In this document: in pieces, positions 8,501-16,691 of the stretch
Layout of the letters: each line of letters opens with the position of its first letter
Numbering within the stretch: position 1 is the first letter of the stretch
Origin: BS750m-G62 sp964577175
GTDB lineage: Bacteria > Planctomycetota > Phycisphaerae > FEN-1346
DNA length: 64,000 bases
Assembly: GCA_964577175.1 (NCBI GenBank)
Contig: CAZNYC010000002.1
Span: forward strand, 1 to 64,000
Reading direction: 5' to 3'
Position numbers and translations under genes: made by a program
The notes under the pieces: generated by a model
What the model saw: the letters and a program-made list of their open reading frames with translations, nothing else
What the model was told of the DNA's origin: nothing
Databases searched by the model: none

Positions 8501-9451
8501 ATGGCCGATTCGCAAGGCGAACGCGCGCTCATCGACTGGATCCGCCGGCGCACCGTCGGCGACGCGGCGGCCGTGCCCATCGGGCCGGGCGACGACATGG
8601 CCCGCGTCCGTCTCGGCGAGACGGGCGCCCTCCTCACCACGGACACGCTGCTGGAGGGCACGCACTTCCGCCTGGACGAGGCGTCGCCCCGGCAGGTGGG
8701 GTACAAGGCCCTGGCGGTCAGCGTGTCGGACTGTGCGGCGATGGCGGCCGAACCCGTCGCCGCCGTGGCGTGGGTCGCCTTGCCGGAGGGTAGGGACATG
8801 GCGTTCGCCGAGGACCTCTCCGCGGGTCTCCTCGAGTGCGCGGAGCGGTTCGCCTGCCCCTTGGTCGGCGGCGACGTTACGAGTTGGGGGGGCAACGTGG
8901 CGATCGGTACCTCCGTCGTGGCACGGGCCGCGGGCATCGAACCCGTCCGCCGCCGTGGGGCACGCGCGGGCGATGTGCTCCTCGTGACCGGCCGGCTGGG
9001 CGGGTCGGTCCTGGGCCGGCACCTTGAGTTCGTCCCGCGGGTGGCGGAGGCGCGGCGGCTGGCGGGTCTCGTGACGATCCATGCGATGATTGACCTGTCG
9101 GACGGCCTCTCGACGGACCTCGACCACATCCTGCGGGAGAGCGGCGTGGGGGCGGAGGTCGACGCCCCGGCCGTGCCCGTCTCGCCGGACGCCGAGCGGA
9201 TGGCGGCGCGCGATGGGCGGAGCCCGCTGGGGCATGCCCTCTCCGACGGCGAGGACTTCGAGTTGCTGCTGGCGGTCGCGGCCGAGGATGCGGCGCGCCT
9301 GGCGCGTGAGACGCCGCTCGGCGAGGTGCCGCTGACGCCCGTCGGACGTGTCGTCGAGGGCGAGGGCGCGGTCCTGGTGGAGGCCGACGGCACGCGCCGG
9401 CCGCTCGCGCCGTCCGGCTACGAGCACTTCCGCGGCAAGGGGACGGCATGA
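8501..9451 (+). CDS. thiL: thiamine-monophosphate kinase
   Basis: This 316-residue enzyme phosphorylates thiamine monophosphate to the active cofactor thiamine pyrophosphate, using ATP. ThiL/PurM-fold motifs are GPGDDMA near the N-terminus (metal and ATP binding), TTDTLLEGTHF, GGDVTSWGG and MIDLSDGLSTDL. The length is typical. The last codons overlap the next gene by 4 nt (ATGA), so thiL and tsaE are translationally coupled, an arrangement seen in several bacterial lineages. No other thiamine genes are in the window. Confidence 0.93.
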   Translation: MADSQGERALIDWIRRRTVGDAAAVPIGPGDDMARVRLGETGALLTTDTLLEGTHFRLDEASPRQVGYKALAVSVSDCAAMAAEPVAAVAWVALPEGRDMAFAEDLSAGLLECAERFACPLVGGDVTSWGGNVAIGTSVVARAAGIEPVRRRGARAGDVLLVTGRLGGSVLGRHLEFVPRVAEARRLAGLVTIHAMIDLSDGLSTDLDHILRESGVGAEVDAPAVPVSPDAERMAARDGRSPLGHALSDGEDFELLLAVAAEDAARLARETPLGEVPLTPVGRVVEGEGAVLVEADGTRRPLAPSGYEHFRGKGTA

Positions 9452-9927
9452 GCGGCGAGACGCGGGTCACGGAATCGTCGAGCGTCGCCGAGACGCTGGA
9501 TCTCGGCCGCCGACTCGGCGCCGCCGCCCGGGCGGGTGACGTGGTCGCCCTGGTCGGCGAGTTGGGCAGCGGCAAGACGCACCTCGCGAAGGGCATGGCG
9601 GAGGGCCTGGCGGCCGCCCGCGCCCGCGACGTCACCAGCCCCACGTTCGTCCTGTGCCACGAGTTCCTCGACGGCCGCATCCCGTTCTATCATCTCGATG
9701 CGTATCGTCTGCGCGGGTCGGCGGACCTGGCGGCCATCGGGGCGGAAGAGATGCTCGAGGGCGACGGCCTGGCGGTCCTGGAATGGGCGGACCGGGCGCC
9801 GGAGGTTTTGCCGGAGGACCATCTCGAAATCCGCCTGGAGGTGACGGGGCCGGCGTCGCGCCGGCTGACCTTCGTGCCGCACGGACCGAGGGCGGCGCGA
9901 CTTCTGGCCGCGGCTAGAGCGTTTTAA
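9448..9927 (+). CDS. tsaE: tRNA N6-adenosine threonylcarbamoyltransferase complex ATPase TsaE
   Basis: This 159-residue ATPase is needed, with TsaB and TsaD, to make t6A37 on ANN-decoding tRNAs. It has the P-loop GELGSGKTHLAKG (about residues 30-42), the TSPTF stretch following the switch, FYHLDAYRL, and the conserved aromatic motif VLEWADRAPEVLPEDHLEI. The start overlaps the thiL stop by 4 nt. The gene runs directly into a family A repeat after GGCTAGAGCG. Confidence 0.93.
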   Translation: MSGETRVTESSSVAETLDLGRRLGAAARAGDVVALVGELGSGKTHLAKGMAEGLAAARARDVTSPTFVLCHEFLDGRIPFYHLDAYRLRGSADLAAIGAEEMLEGDGLAVLEWADRAPEVLPEDHLEIRLEVTGPASRRLTFVPHGPRAARLLAAARAF

Positions 9928-9930
9928 CCA

Positions 9931-10017
9931 CGCGTGGTGGCGCGGTGGTTCTCCGTAACCACCGCGCCTCGTGTGTCCCGAACCTACGCGCGGCGGGTAC
10001 GGAGACCCGCCGTGCTT
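9931..10017. repeat. family A double hairpin, variant stem
   Basis: First hairpin GCGCGGTGGTT-CTCCGT-AACCACCGCGC, second GCGGCGGGT-ACGGAG-ACCCGCCG. The first stem has GGTGGTT/AACCACC instead of GGTGGGT/ACCCACC: a paired change that keeps base-pairing while the loop stays CTCCGT. The flank GGCTAGAGCG next to tsaE also occurs at 60835. Confidence 0.8.
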
Positions 10018-10047
10018 ACTGACCCAGGTAAAAGTAATGTCCGGGGT

Positions 10048-10149
10048 TGTCATTCTGAGGAGCGGCGAAGCCGCGACGAAGAATCTCGCCTCGATGCTGC
10101 TCCCGCGGCGAGATTCTTCGGCTCCGCAAGCGGAGCCTCAGAATGACAG
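10048..10149. repeat. family B MITE-like palindrome
   Basis: TGTCATTCTGAGG at the left and CTCAGAATGACA at the right, with GACGAAGAATCTCGCC and GGCGAGATTCTTCG arms inside. It lies directly after a family A copy, in the convergent space between tsaE and the propeller gene. Confidence 0.85.
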
Positions 10150-10218
10150 CCTGGCGCGGCGAGGACATTACTTTTGCTTCGCTCAATAGCCTACCTGCTG
10201 GACTGCAACCATGTGACG

Positions 10219-12639
10219 CTATTCGACGACCACCGTCACGGCCGCGTGGCCGCGGTTGTTCGCCTCGTCGACGGCCCGGATGCCGATGCGGTGCGGGCCG
10301 GGGCCAAGTCCCTCGGCGACGAAGCGGAACGATTCGGTCGGCGCGTCGAGGATCCGGTCCTCCGGCGCGATGAGCCGCCACTCGTCCGCGGCGTCCACGG
10401 TGTAGGCCGCCTCGGTCAGCCGGCTGACGGCGTCCGTGGCGGTGAAAGTGACGACGGCGCGCGCCGTGCCGCCGTCGCCCTCCTCGAGTTTCGCCTTCAC
10501 GTTCTCGATGACGGGGGCGGTGTTATCGACCAGGACGGGATCGCTGATGCGCTCGCCGGTGCGGGCGGCGTCGGCGGGGTTGTCGGCCCGGTCGGTGGCC
10601 ACGACCTTCAGTTCGTACCACCCGTCGGCGACGGTGTTGGTGTTCCAGGCGTACTCGGGGCGGGGGAGGCCGTCGTCGAGGAGGATCCACTTCGCCTCCC
10701 CTTGGCCTCGGAAGTACAGGCGGTACTCGAGCGTGTCGCCGTTCGGGTCCTCGGCGTCCCACGTGAGGACGCGGATGGGCTGGGCCCCCTCGGGCGCCGG
10801 CGGGCGGGGTGGCCGGCCCCGCTGCTGCTTGTTGCTGGTGGCGCGCTGGCGCATGGCCTGGCGGAACCGCTGGACGGCCTGGGCCCGGTTTTTCTCCTCA
10901 TCGTAGACGATCTCGTTAATCGAGACGATCCGCGGCGGCTCGTTGGCCCGCAGGTACGCCACCTCGAACTGTTCCAGGAGGGGCGTCCGCTCCGCGTTGT
11001 TCGTCTCCATCGCCACGCGGAACTGGATGTACCGGCCGGCGGGGGCGGTCACCTCGCCGCGGCGTTTCGTCAGGCCCTTCGACCAGTCGGACCAGAGGCC
11101 CTTCTCCGGGTCGGAGACGTTGCCGGTGCGGGTGGCCAGGCGGACCTTCGTGCCGTCCGGCGTCGTACCGCGCCACTCGGCCGCGCCCCATCGGGCGGAG
11201 CCACCCGCGTCGTACACCTGGCTGGTATAGGTGCCCTGGCGGGCGTAGCCGTCGGAGAGGGCGTACAGGCGGCCGGGCGCGGCGGTGGCGACGATGGGCC
11301 GGGCGTCGTCGGGCACGGCAATCGCCATGATCTGTTTCGGGTCCACTGTGGCGAGGGTGGCCTGCTCTTCGCCCTCGCGCGCGAGATTCACTTCGTACAG
11401 GCGGCCGGGATCGCCGGTGCCGACGAGCAGGCGGTCGCCGTCGACGGCAAGCGCGAGAAGGAGGCCTTCCTGGGCGTCGAAGAGGGGGGTGGCCAGGCCG
11501 TCCGGCGTGATGCGGTAGACGGACACGCCGCCGGCGCCGCCGTTGCCGTTGCCCCCGTCCGTCTTGCGGGCCGCCTTGACGGTGTGGGTGAGTTTGCGTG
11601 CCTCGGCCATGGCGGCGGAGGCGGGCCGGGCGCCGGGAGGTGCGGCGGGGGGCGCCTCGGCCTCGCCGTCGTCGGTGCCGGTGTCCTCGTCGCCGTTGCC
11701 GTCGCCGGCATTTTCGCCGGGGGGTTCGTCGCCCTGGTCCTCCGCTGCGGTGTCGACGGCCCCCGGATTGTTGCCGTTTCCGTTCCCGTTTCCCTTCTGC
11801 TGCTGCTGGGGCGGTTGGGGCCGGGGTTGGGGCGGGACGCCGGCGGCGCGGCCGGCCCGTCCGCTGGAGGCGCCGACGTACAGGTTGCCGTCGGCGTCGG
11901 TGGCGAGGGCGGTGATTTCGCTCTCCTCGGCGTGGAAGACGACGAACGGCTCGTTATTCGCCCACCGGTACACCATCGCCTCGCCGTCGGTGCCGGCGTA
12001 GAGGCGGCCGTCCGCGGCGACGGCCAGGCAGAGGATGTGGTCGGCCTGGCTGTCGACGAGGACGTTGTGCTCGCCGTCCGGCTGGAGGCGGATGAGTTGC
12101 CCCTCCGGGCCGGTGGCGGCGGCGAGGGCGCCGTCGGCCATCCAGGCGAGGTCCCAGACGTACTGGACGGCCTCGTCCTCGAAGAGGACCTGGGCCTGGG
12201 GCTCTTTCTCGTCGCCCTCGGGCGTGGCCACCCGCCACACGCGGCCGGCCGCGCCGCCGGAGCCCACGTACAGGTCGCCGTTCGCCTCGACCACCACGCT
12301 GAACAGGTACGGGTCGTCGAGCGTGGCGTACAGGGTGACCTTGCCGCCCTTGACGGCGTAGATGCGTCCCGTGCCGCCGGTGACGGCGTAGACGGTGCCG
12401 TCCGGCCCGCGGGCGCAGCGGGCGATGTAGTCGACGCCCTGGGTCTCGGCGAGGAGGTCGCCGAGGGCCCGTCCGAGACGGAGACGGCCGAGACTGGTGG
12501 CGACCATGCCGTCGAACTCGCCCTCGTCGAACTGGTTCTCGTTGGTTTCGAGGAAGGTCTCGGTGCGGGCCGGCAGGGGCGCGGCGGCGGCTGCCAGCAC
12601 GAGGGCCACCAGGACCGTCCGGGTGATGCGGTGTGTCAT
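10219..12639 (-). CDS. secreted beta-propeller protein with low-complexity linker
   Basis: This 806-residue exported protein has a signal peptide (residues 1-25). Residues about 50-265 hold repeated blades of the DGTVYAVTGGTGRIYAV, NGDLYVGSG and DGRLYAGTDG kind, a WD/NHL-like propeller. Residues about 270-350 are a disordered linker (Pro/Gln run, then Gly-Asn repeats, then an acidic stretch). Further blades follow, then a sugar-binding-like segment (VYDAGGSARWGAAEWRG) and C-terminal Ig-like domains near DTLEYRLYFRGQG. No catalytic motif is recognised, so an extracellular scaffold or binding role is inferred. The S55 peptidase lies 150 bp upstream on the same strand. Confidence 0.75.
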   Translation of the reverse strand: MTHRITRTVLVALVLAAAAAPLPARTETFLETNENQFDEGEFDGMVATSLGRLRLGRALGDLLAETQGVDYIARCARGPDGTVYAVTGGTGRIYAVKGGKVTLYATLDDPYLFSVVVEANGDLYVGSGGAAGRVWRVATPEGDEKEPQAQVLFEDEAVQYVWDLAWMADGALAAATGPEGQLIRLQPDGEHNVLVDSQADHILCLAVAADGRLYAGTDGEAMVYRWANNEPFVVFHAEESEITALATDADGNLYVGASSGRAGRAAGVPPQPRPQPPQQQQKGNGNGNGNNPGAVDTAAEDQGDEPPGENAGDGNGDEDTGTDDGEAEAPPAAPPGARPASAAMAEARKLTHTVKAARKTDGGNGNGGAGGVSVYRITPDGLATPLFDAQEGLLLALAVDGDRLLVGTGDPGRLYEVNLAREGEEQATLATVDPKQIMAIAVPDDARPIVATAAPGRLYALSDGYARQGTYTSQVYDAGGSARWGAAEWRGTTPDGTKVRLATRTGNVSDPEKGLWSDWSKGLTKRRGEVTAPAGRYIQFRVAMETNNAERTPLLEQFEVAYLRANEPPRIVSINEIVYDEEKNRAQAVQRFRQAMRQRATSNKQQRGRPPRPPAPEGAQPIRVLTWDAEDPNGDTLEYRLYFRGQGEAKWILLDDGLPRPEYAWNTNTVADGWYELKVVATDRADNPADAARTGERISDPVLVDNTAPVIENVKAKLEEGDGGTARAVVTFTATDAVSRLTEAAYTVDAADEWRLIAPEDRILDAPTESFRFVAEGLGPGPHRIGIRAVDEANNRGHAAVTVVVE

Positions 12640-12789
12640 GGGCGATGCTCCGGGGTTACGCGGTGTCCGGTACGGGTTTCAGGTGCGCGGCGCCGGGCGC
12701 CGTTCGAGCCGGCGGCGGAAGCAGCCGGTCATCCTCATCCGCGATGGGCGCATCGCGCCGCCGTTCGAAAGTGCCCCGCGGCGCCTCAT

Positions 12790-14697
12790 TTACTGGGGTG
12801 CCTCGCGGTCGACGGTGATGGCCATCTTCCGGCCGCCGGTCACGACCCAGTCCATCGGATGGGTGGTGACGCGCGAGGGGCGGACGGGGGTCACCTGTCG
12901 GCGGGCCGAGGCGGAGAGGACCGACCGCATCGAGCCGGGCAGGTTCGGCAGTTCGTCGGCGCCGATGGCGATGCCCCGGCCGGGACGCTCCAGCCGGACG
13001 TAGAGTCGGTCGCGCGGCATGTCGCGGACGATGAGGTCCAGGAGGCCGCCGATGTTGTCCGGATCGAAGCGGGCGGGGACCTCCTGCCGCTCCTGCCGCA
13101 GCGCCTCGTCACCCCCGCACAGGACCAGGGTGTACGTGCCCTCGGGGTAATCCTCGGGAATGGGCACCTCGACGGTCATCCACCGCGGTCCCTGGCGCCA
13201 GGGGCGCAGGCGGATCTCGACCGGCACCGTGCCGCCCGGCCGGACGCGGTTCCGCAGGGGGCGGGATTTTTCGATCTCGGCCATGCGGCGGCCGGGCTCG
13301 ATCTCGACCTCGGCTTCCACGGACTCCAGGTCCAGGTTCTCGAACGGGTTTTCCATGGCCATCGTTACCAGGTGCCGCACCACATTGAGGACGTACATGT
13401 CGCCGTTCGGTGAGACGGCCAGGTTCTCGCGGACGAGGGGTTCCCGGCCGACGGGTTTGACGCGGATGCGGTACCGGACGGTGTGGTCGATGGGCAGGTC
13501 GCTGTGGGCCAGGATGCCGCTGCCGATCGCACTGGCCGCCAGCAGGCCGGACATATCGCGGCTGCGGATCATCTCGGAGGCGTACGACCGCTTCTGATTA
13601 TTACCCGGGCCCGTCACGGTGACCGACACGGGGACCATGGGGGCCCGCTCGTCGCCGATGTGGCCGAGGACGCCCGTCTCTTCGTCCCAGACCAGGCGGC
13701 CGACTTCTTTGACGGGGGCGCCCATGCGGAATGAGATCCTCAGCGACGGGATGACGACATGGGCGCGGCCGGTCATCATCGGGTAGTTCGCCTCGCCGAG
13801 GCCGAACATGGAGTGCCCGAAGCCATAGACACGGTCGTCGACGACGTCGGTGATCGTGCCCATGACGGTCATCTGGATGTCGCCGCGCACCAGCGGGATG
13901 GCCAGGGGGGCGCCGGGTTCCATCCGGGTGACCTCGGGCAGGTCGTGCTCCGCGCCGCCGCCCGCCATCGGCACCAGGCCGTAGGGGGCGAGGTCGTCGG
14001 CCAGGGCGTCGAGGGTCCGCTGCGGCATGCCGCTGACCATCACCGGCGTGCGGATCGGCTGCATGCGGTAGACGTCACGGCCGGCGAGGCGGGCGGGCAG
14101 ATCCGCCTTCACCAGGGCCGACGCCGGCACCGGCACCGATGCCGCACCCCTGCCATGGGCGGGGTGGGTCTCCGCACCCGCCGCGCAGCCCGCAAGAGCG
14201 CGTTTCCGACGCGGTGGGTACGGAGCCCCACCGCGTAACGCCAGTTGCGAGAGGGCGGCCTTGGGGGCGTCGGCCTCGTCCGGCCACTGCTCGCGCCGTT
14301 GGCGGAGGCCGAGCATCTGCTCGATCGGCTGGATGCCGCAGATCGGGGCCTTGGCCCACGAGAAGGCGTAGGCGACGGCGCCGATGGTCCGGCCGTCGAT
14401 AGCGACCGGGCTGCCGCTCATCCCGGAGATGACGCCGGACTCTTCAAGCCCCGCCCCCGAGCACCGGCCGATGATGAGGGCCTGCTTCGGGCCGTAGCGT
14501 TCAAGGACGGCCAGGATTTCGACCTGGAACTCAACGATTTCGGTGCCCTTGAGGGTGGTGTGTCCGACGGCGGTCATGCCGGGACGGATGTCCGAGAGGG
14601 GCATGTAGCGGTCGGCGTCGAGTTCGGGTTCGGCGCCGACGGCGGGTAGGGCGACGGCCATGGCCGCCGCCAGCGTCAGGGTGATCCGCATAGGCAT
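12790..14697 (-). CDS. S55 (SpoIVB-type) peptidase family protein carrying an in-frame repeat A copy
   Basis: This 635-residue exported protein has a signal peptide (about residues 1-21). The N-terminal domain has GMTAVGHTTLKGTE, with a His in the expected triad position, and SGMSGSPVAIDGR at residues 91-103, the GMSGSP nucleophile motif of SpoIVB peptidases. The C-terminal half is an uncharacterised beta-rich region. The first ATG (14697) sits 9 nt from a GGAGGAGGA ribosome binding site. Residues about 152-184 are encoded by a family A palindromic repeat (14157-14239) without breaking the frame. Non-sporulating planctomycetes carry such proteins; the substrate is unknown. Confidence 0.82.
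   Translation of the reverse strand: MPMRITLTLAAAMAVALPAVGAEPELDADRYMPLSDIRPGMTAVGHTTLKGTEIVEFQVEILAVLERYGPKQALIIGRCSGAGLEESGVISGMSGSPVAIDGRTIGAVAYAFSWAKAPICGIQPIEQMLGLRQRREQWPDEADAPKAALSQLALRGGAPYPPRRKRALAGCAAGAETHPAHGRGAASVPVPASALVKADLPARLAGRDVYRMQPIRTPVMVSGMPQRTLDALADDLAPYGLVPMAGGGAEHDLPEVTRMEPGAPLAIPLVRGDIQMTVMGTITDVVDDRVYGFGHSMFGLGEANYPMMTGRAHVVIPSLRISFRMGAPVKEVGRLVWDEETGVLGHIGDERAPMVPVSVTVTGPGNNQKRSYASEMIRSRDMSGLLAASAIGSGILAHSDLPIDHTVRYRIRVKPVGREPLVRENLAVSPNGDMYVLNVVRHLVTMAMENPFENLDLESVEAEVEIEPGRRMAEIEKSRPLRNRVRPGGTVPVEIRLRPWRQGPRWMTVEVPIPEDYPEGTYTLVLCGGDEALRQERQEVPARFDPDNIGGLLDLIVRDMPRDRLYVRLERPGRGIAIGADELPNLPGSMRSVLSASARRQVTPVRPSRVTTHPMDWVVTGGRKMAITVDREAPQ
14157..14239. repeat. family A double hairpin inside a coding sequence
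   Basis: GGGTGGGT-CTCCGC-ACCCGCC arm, spacer GCCCGCAAGAGCGCG, then GCGGTGGGT-ACGGAG-CCCCACCGC arm. It lies inside the S55 peptidase gene and keeps its frame open on the minus strand, adding about 30 residues rich in Arg, Gly, Ala and Pro. Confidence 0.85.
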
Positions 14698-14807
14698 CCG
14701 AGCAAGTCCTCCTCCGGGCGGGTGTGGCAAGTGTATCCGTCCCCGCGGCCGCGGGCAAGGGTTTTGCGCCTGCGGCCGGCCGTCGACCGAAGGTCGACGT
14801 GCCGCTC

Positions 14808-14925
14808 GAACCGGCTGCGGAAGCAGCCGGTCATCCTCATCCGCCAGGGCACCTGCCACGGCAGATCGCACGTGCCCCGCCGCTTCCGGGGCGGGCTCGA
14901 ACGGCAAGGCGTCCCGCCGCCGCCC
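14808..14925. repeat. family D palindromic repeat
   Basis: GAACCGGCTGCGGAAGCAGCCGG hairpin, then CATCCTCATCCGCC, then GGGCACCTGCCACGGC and a CCCGCCGC..CGGGGCGGG hairpin ending near CTCGAACGGCA. Related copies lie near 8455-8495, 12705-12780, 18025-18122 and 52230-52369. Confidence 0.7.
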
Positions 14926-14960
14926 CGAACGGCATGGCGCCCGGCGCCGCGCGGGAATCG

Positions 14961-15461
14961 TCAGGAGGGCACCTCCGCCCCCTCCAGGGCCAGGAGCCGG
15001 CGCTTCAGGTCCAGCCCTCCGCCGAAGCCGCCGAGGCCACGCGCCGCGACCACCCGGTGACACGGCACGAGCAGCGGCACGGGGTTGCGGGCCATCGCCT
15101 GCCCGACGGCCCGTGCCCCGCCCGGCCGACCCGCCCGGCGCGCGAGTTCGCCGTAGGTCACCGTCTCTCCGAACGGGACCTGCCGCAGGGCCCGGGCGAC
15201 GACCCGTTGGAACGGGGGCAGGGCGTCCAGGTCGAGGGCGACGGTGAAGGTGCGGCGCCGCCCCGCGGCGTACTCGGCGAGTTCGCGGGCTGCGGCTTCG
15301 GCCACGGCCAGGGCGGACGGATTGCAGGGGCGCGGGCCGAACGCGCCGTACGCCGCCGGCGATTCCTCGTCGCCGGGCAGGAGGACCCGCGCGACGCCGA
15401 GCGGGGTCGCCGCCACGCCCATCCGGCCGAGGGCGGTATCGAACGTGAGATGTGCAAACAT
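14961..15461 (-). CDS. ogt: methylated-DNA--[protein]-cysteine S-methyltransferase
   Basis: This 166-residue suicide repair protein transfers alkyl groups from O6-alkylguanine to its own cysteine. The active-site motif LLVPCHRVVAARG contains the acceptor Cys. The helix-turn-helix region FGETVTYGELARRAGRPGGARAVGQAMARNP precedes it, as in Ogt/MGMT C-terminal domains. The N-terminal domain is short (Ogt type, with no Ada domain). ATG at 15461 follows AGAAAGGA. It lies 44 bp downstream of the PHP-domain gene on the same strand and may be co-transcribed, with no evident functional link. Confidence 0.92.
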   Translation of the reverse strand: MFAHLTFDTALGRMGVAATPLGVARVLLPGDEESPAAYGAFGPRPCNPSALAVAEAAARELAEYAAGRRRTFTVALDLDALPPFQRVVARALRQVPFGETVTYGELARRAGRPGGARAVGQAMARNPVPLLVPCHRVVAARGLGGFGGGLDLKRRLLALEGAEVPS

Positions 15462-15505
15462 ACGCCGAGTCCTTTCTAACGGCGCGCGCCGGGCAAGGCC
15501 GGCGG

Positions 15506-16540
15506 CTACGTGTCGCCCCGCAGGTAAATCGGATTGGTGTAGACCCACGGCAGGCCGGCGAGGTGGGCCTCGGCGCGGTAGACGCCCGGTCCGTCGGCCG
15601 TGTGGTCGAGGGCGTCGGCGGCGTCGGCCTCGGCTGCCACCTCGCCGTTGCAGCGGAGGACCAGCCGGGCCGGACGGGGCGAGCGGACGGCCAGGCGGAC
15701 CGGCCCCGTCCACGCCCGCTCCTCGCCCATGCGTAGCGTTTCGCCGCCGGCCTCGGGCCGGCCCTCGAAGCGGAAGCCGCGCGCATCGGCCGTTTCGTCC
15801 AGGGCGATGACGCATCGGCCCGCCAGGATCGCCTGAATGACGCGGTCGGCGTCGCCGTCGGTCCCCTCGGGTGGGTCCTTCAGCAGCACGTGAGTGCGCA
15901 GGGCGCGGAACGCCTCCTCGTACGGCAGGATGCGCCGGCCGACGACCGGGACGGCGATGGCGTGGTTGTCGAGCGTCCCGATGGCGACGAACCGCCGGTC
16001 CTGCGTAACGCGGTCCCAGTGGGCGACGGTGTCGGCGTGGGGTCCGCGAATCCGCTCCCGCCACGTGTACGGGAACGACGGAATCCGCCAGGGGGTCAGG
16101 CCGTCGCACACGTCGTGCATGAGCGACCAGAGTTCCACGCCGACGAAGCCGGGGATCTCCCATTCGTGCAGGGGGCCGGCCTTCAGGGAAATGCCCATGA
16201 TGTGGGCCGGATGGGCGTGGGCGACGAACGGCCAGGCGCCCTGGCGGGTGAGGTCGAACAGGACCCGCCGCAGCGGCTTGAACCGGAGGGCGCTCACGTC
16301 CGCCTCGCCCATGACGACGACGTGGGTGCGGTGCTGGCAGGTGACCTCGACGCCGACGACCACGAGAACGCCGTCGTGCCAGCCCTGCCAGCCGTCGTCG
16401 GCGGCGCGGCGGGAGTCGTGGTCGGTGACGAGGAGGAAGTCGAGCCCGGCCCGGGCGCCGGCGGCGATGACCTCGCGCAGCGTCCCGCTGCCGTCGCTGT
16501 ACACCGTGTGGATGTGCATGCTGCCGACGAGTTCGTGCAT
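15506..16540 (-). CDS. PHP-domain metal-dependent hydrolase
   Basis: This 344-residue protein begins with the PHP domain: MHIHTVYSDGSG (residues 8-19, two metal His), LVTDHDS (Asp-His), VVVGVEVT (Glu) and FVAHAHPAH. PHP domains hydrolyse phosphoesters using a trinuclear metal site. The C-terminal ~90 residues are an Ig-like sandwich (GPVRLAVRSPRPARLVL), a combination seen in stand-alone PHP hydrolases rather than in PolC or histidinol phosphatase. No signal peptide is evident from the ATG at 16540. The substrate is not determinable. Confidence 0.82.
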   Translation of the reverse strand: MHELVGSMHIHTVYSDGSGTLREVIAAGARAGLDFLLVTDHDSRRAADDGWQGWHDGVLVVVGVEVTCQHRTHVVVMGEADVSALRFKPLRRVLFDLTRQGAWPFVAHAHPAHIMGISLKAGPLHEWEIPGFVGVELWSLMHDVCDGLTPWRIPSFPYTWRERIRGPHADTVAHWDRVTQDRRFVAIGTLDNHAIAVPVVGRRILPYEEAFRALRTHVLLKDPPEGTDGDADRVIQAILAGRCVIALDETADARGFRFEGRPEAGGETLRMGEERAWTGPVRLAVRSPRPARLVLRCNGEVAAEADAADALDHTADGPGVYRAEAHLAGLPWVYTNPIYLRGDT

Positions 16541-16576
16541 GGTCGTCCCAGCGCGGGACCAGGGTGGCATCATGTT

Positions 16577-16662
16577 GTGCGCGGCGGGTCTCCGTACCCG
16601 TCGCGCATCCACACAACCGAGACTTTGCGCGCGGTGGCTGCGGAGACCCACCGCGCAAGGCG
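16577..16662. repeat. family A double hairpin
   Basis: GCGCGGCGGGT-CTCCGT-ACCCGTCGCGC followed by GCGCGGTGGCT-GCGGAG-ACCCACCGCGC. It separates the LPG-synthase-type membrane gene from the PHP hydrolase gene. Confidence 0.8.
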
Positions 16663-16691
16663 CGCCGCGCGTTGTGCCGCCCGGCGAGGCG

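Noticed and set aside
5819..9427. A 1202-residue open frame on the minus strand opposite the HtrA-type gene, the TIM-barrel gene and thiL
   Set aside because: Antisense shadow; the plus-strand genes carry all catalytic motifs and ribosome binding sites.
10174..13413. A 1079-residue plus-strand open frame over the propeller and S55 peptidase genes
   Set aside because: Antisense shadow of two minus-strand genes with signal peptides and recognisable motifs.
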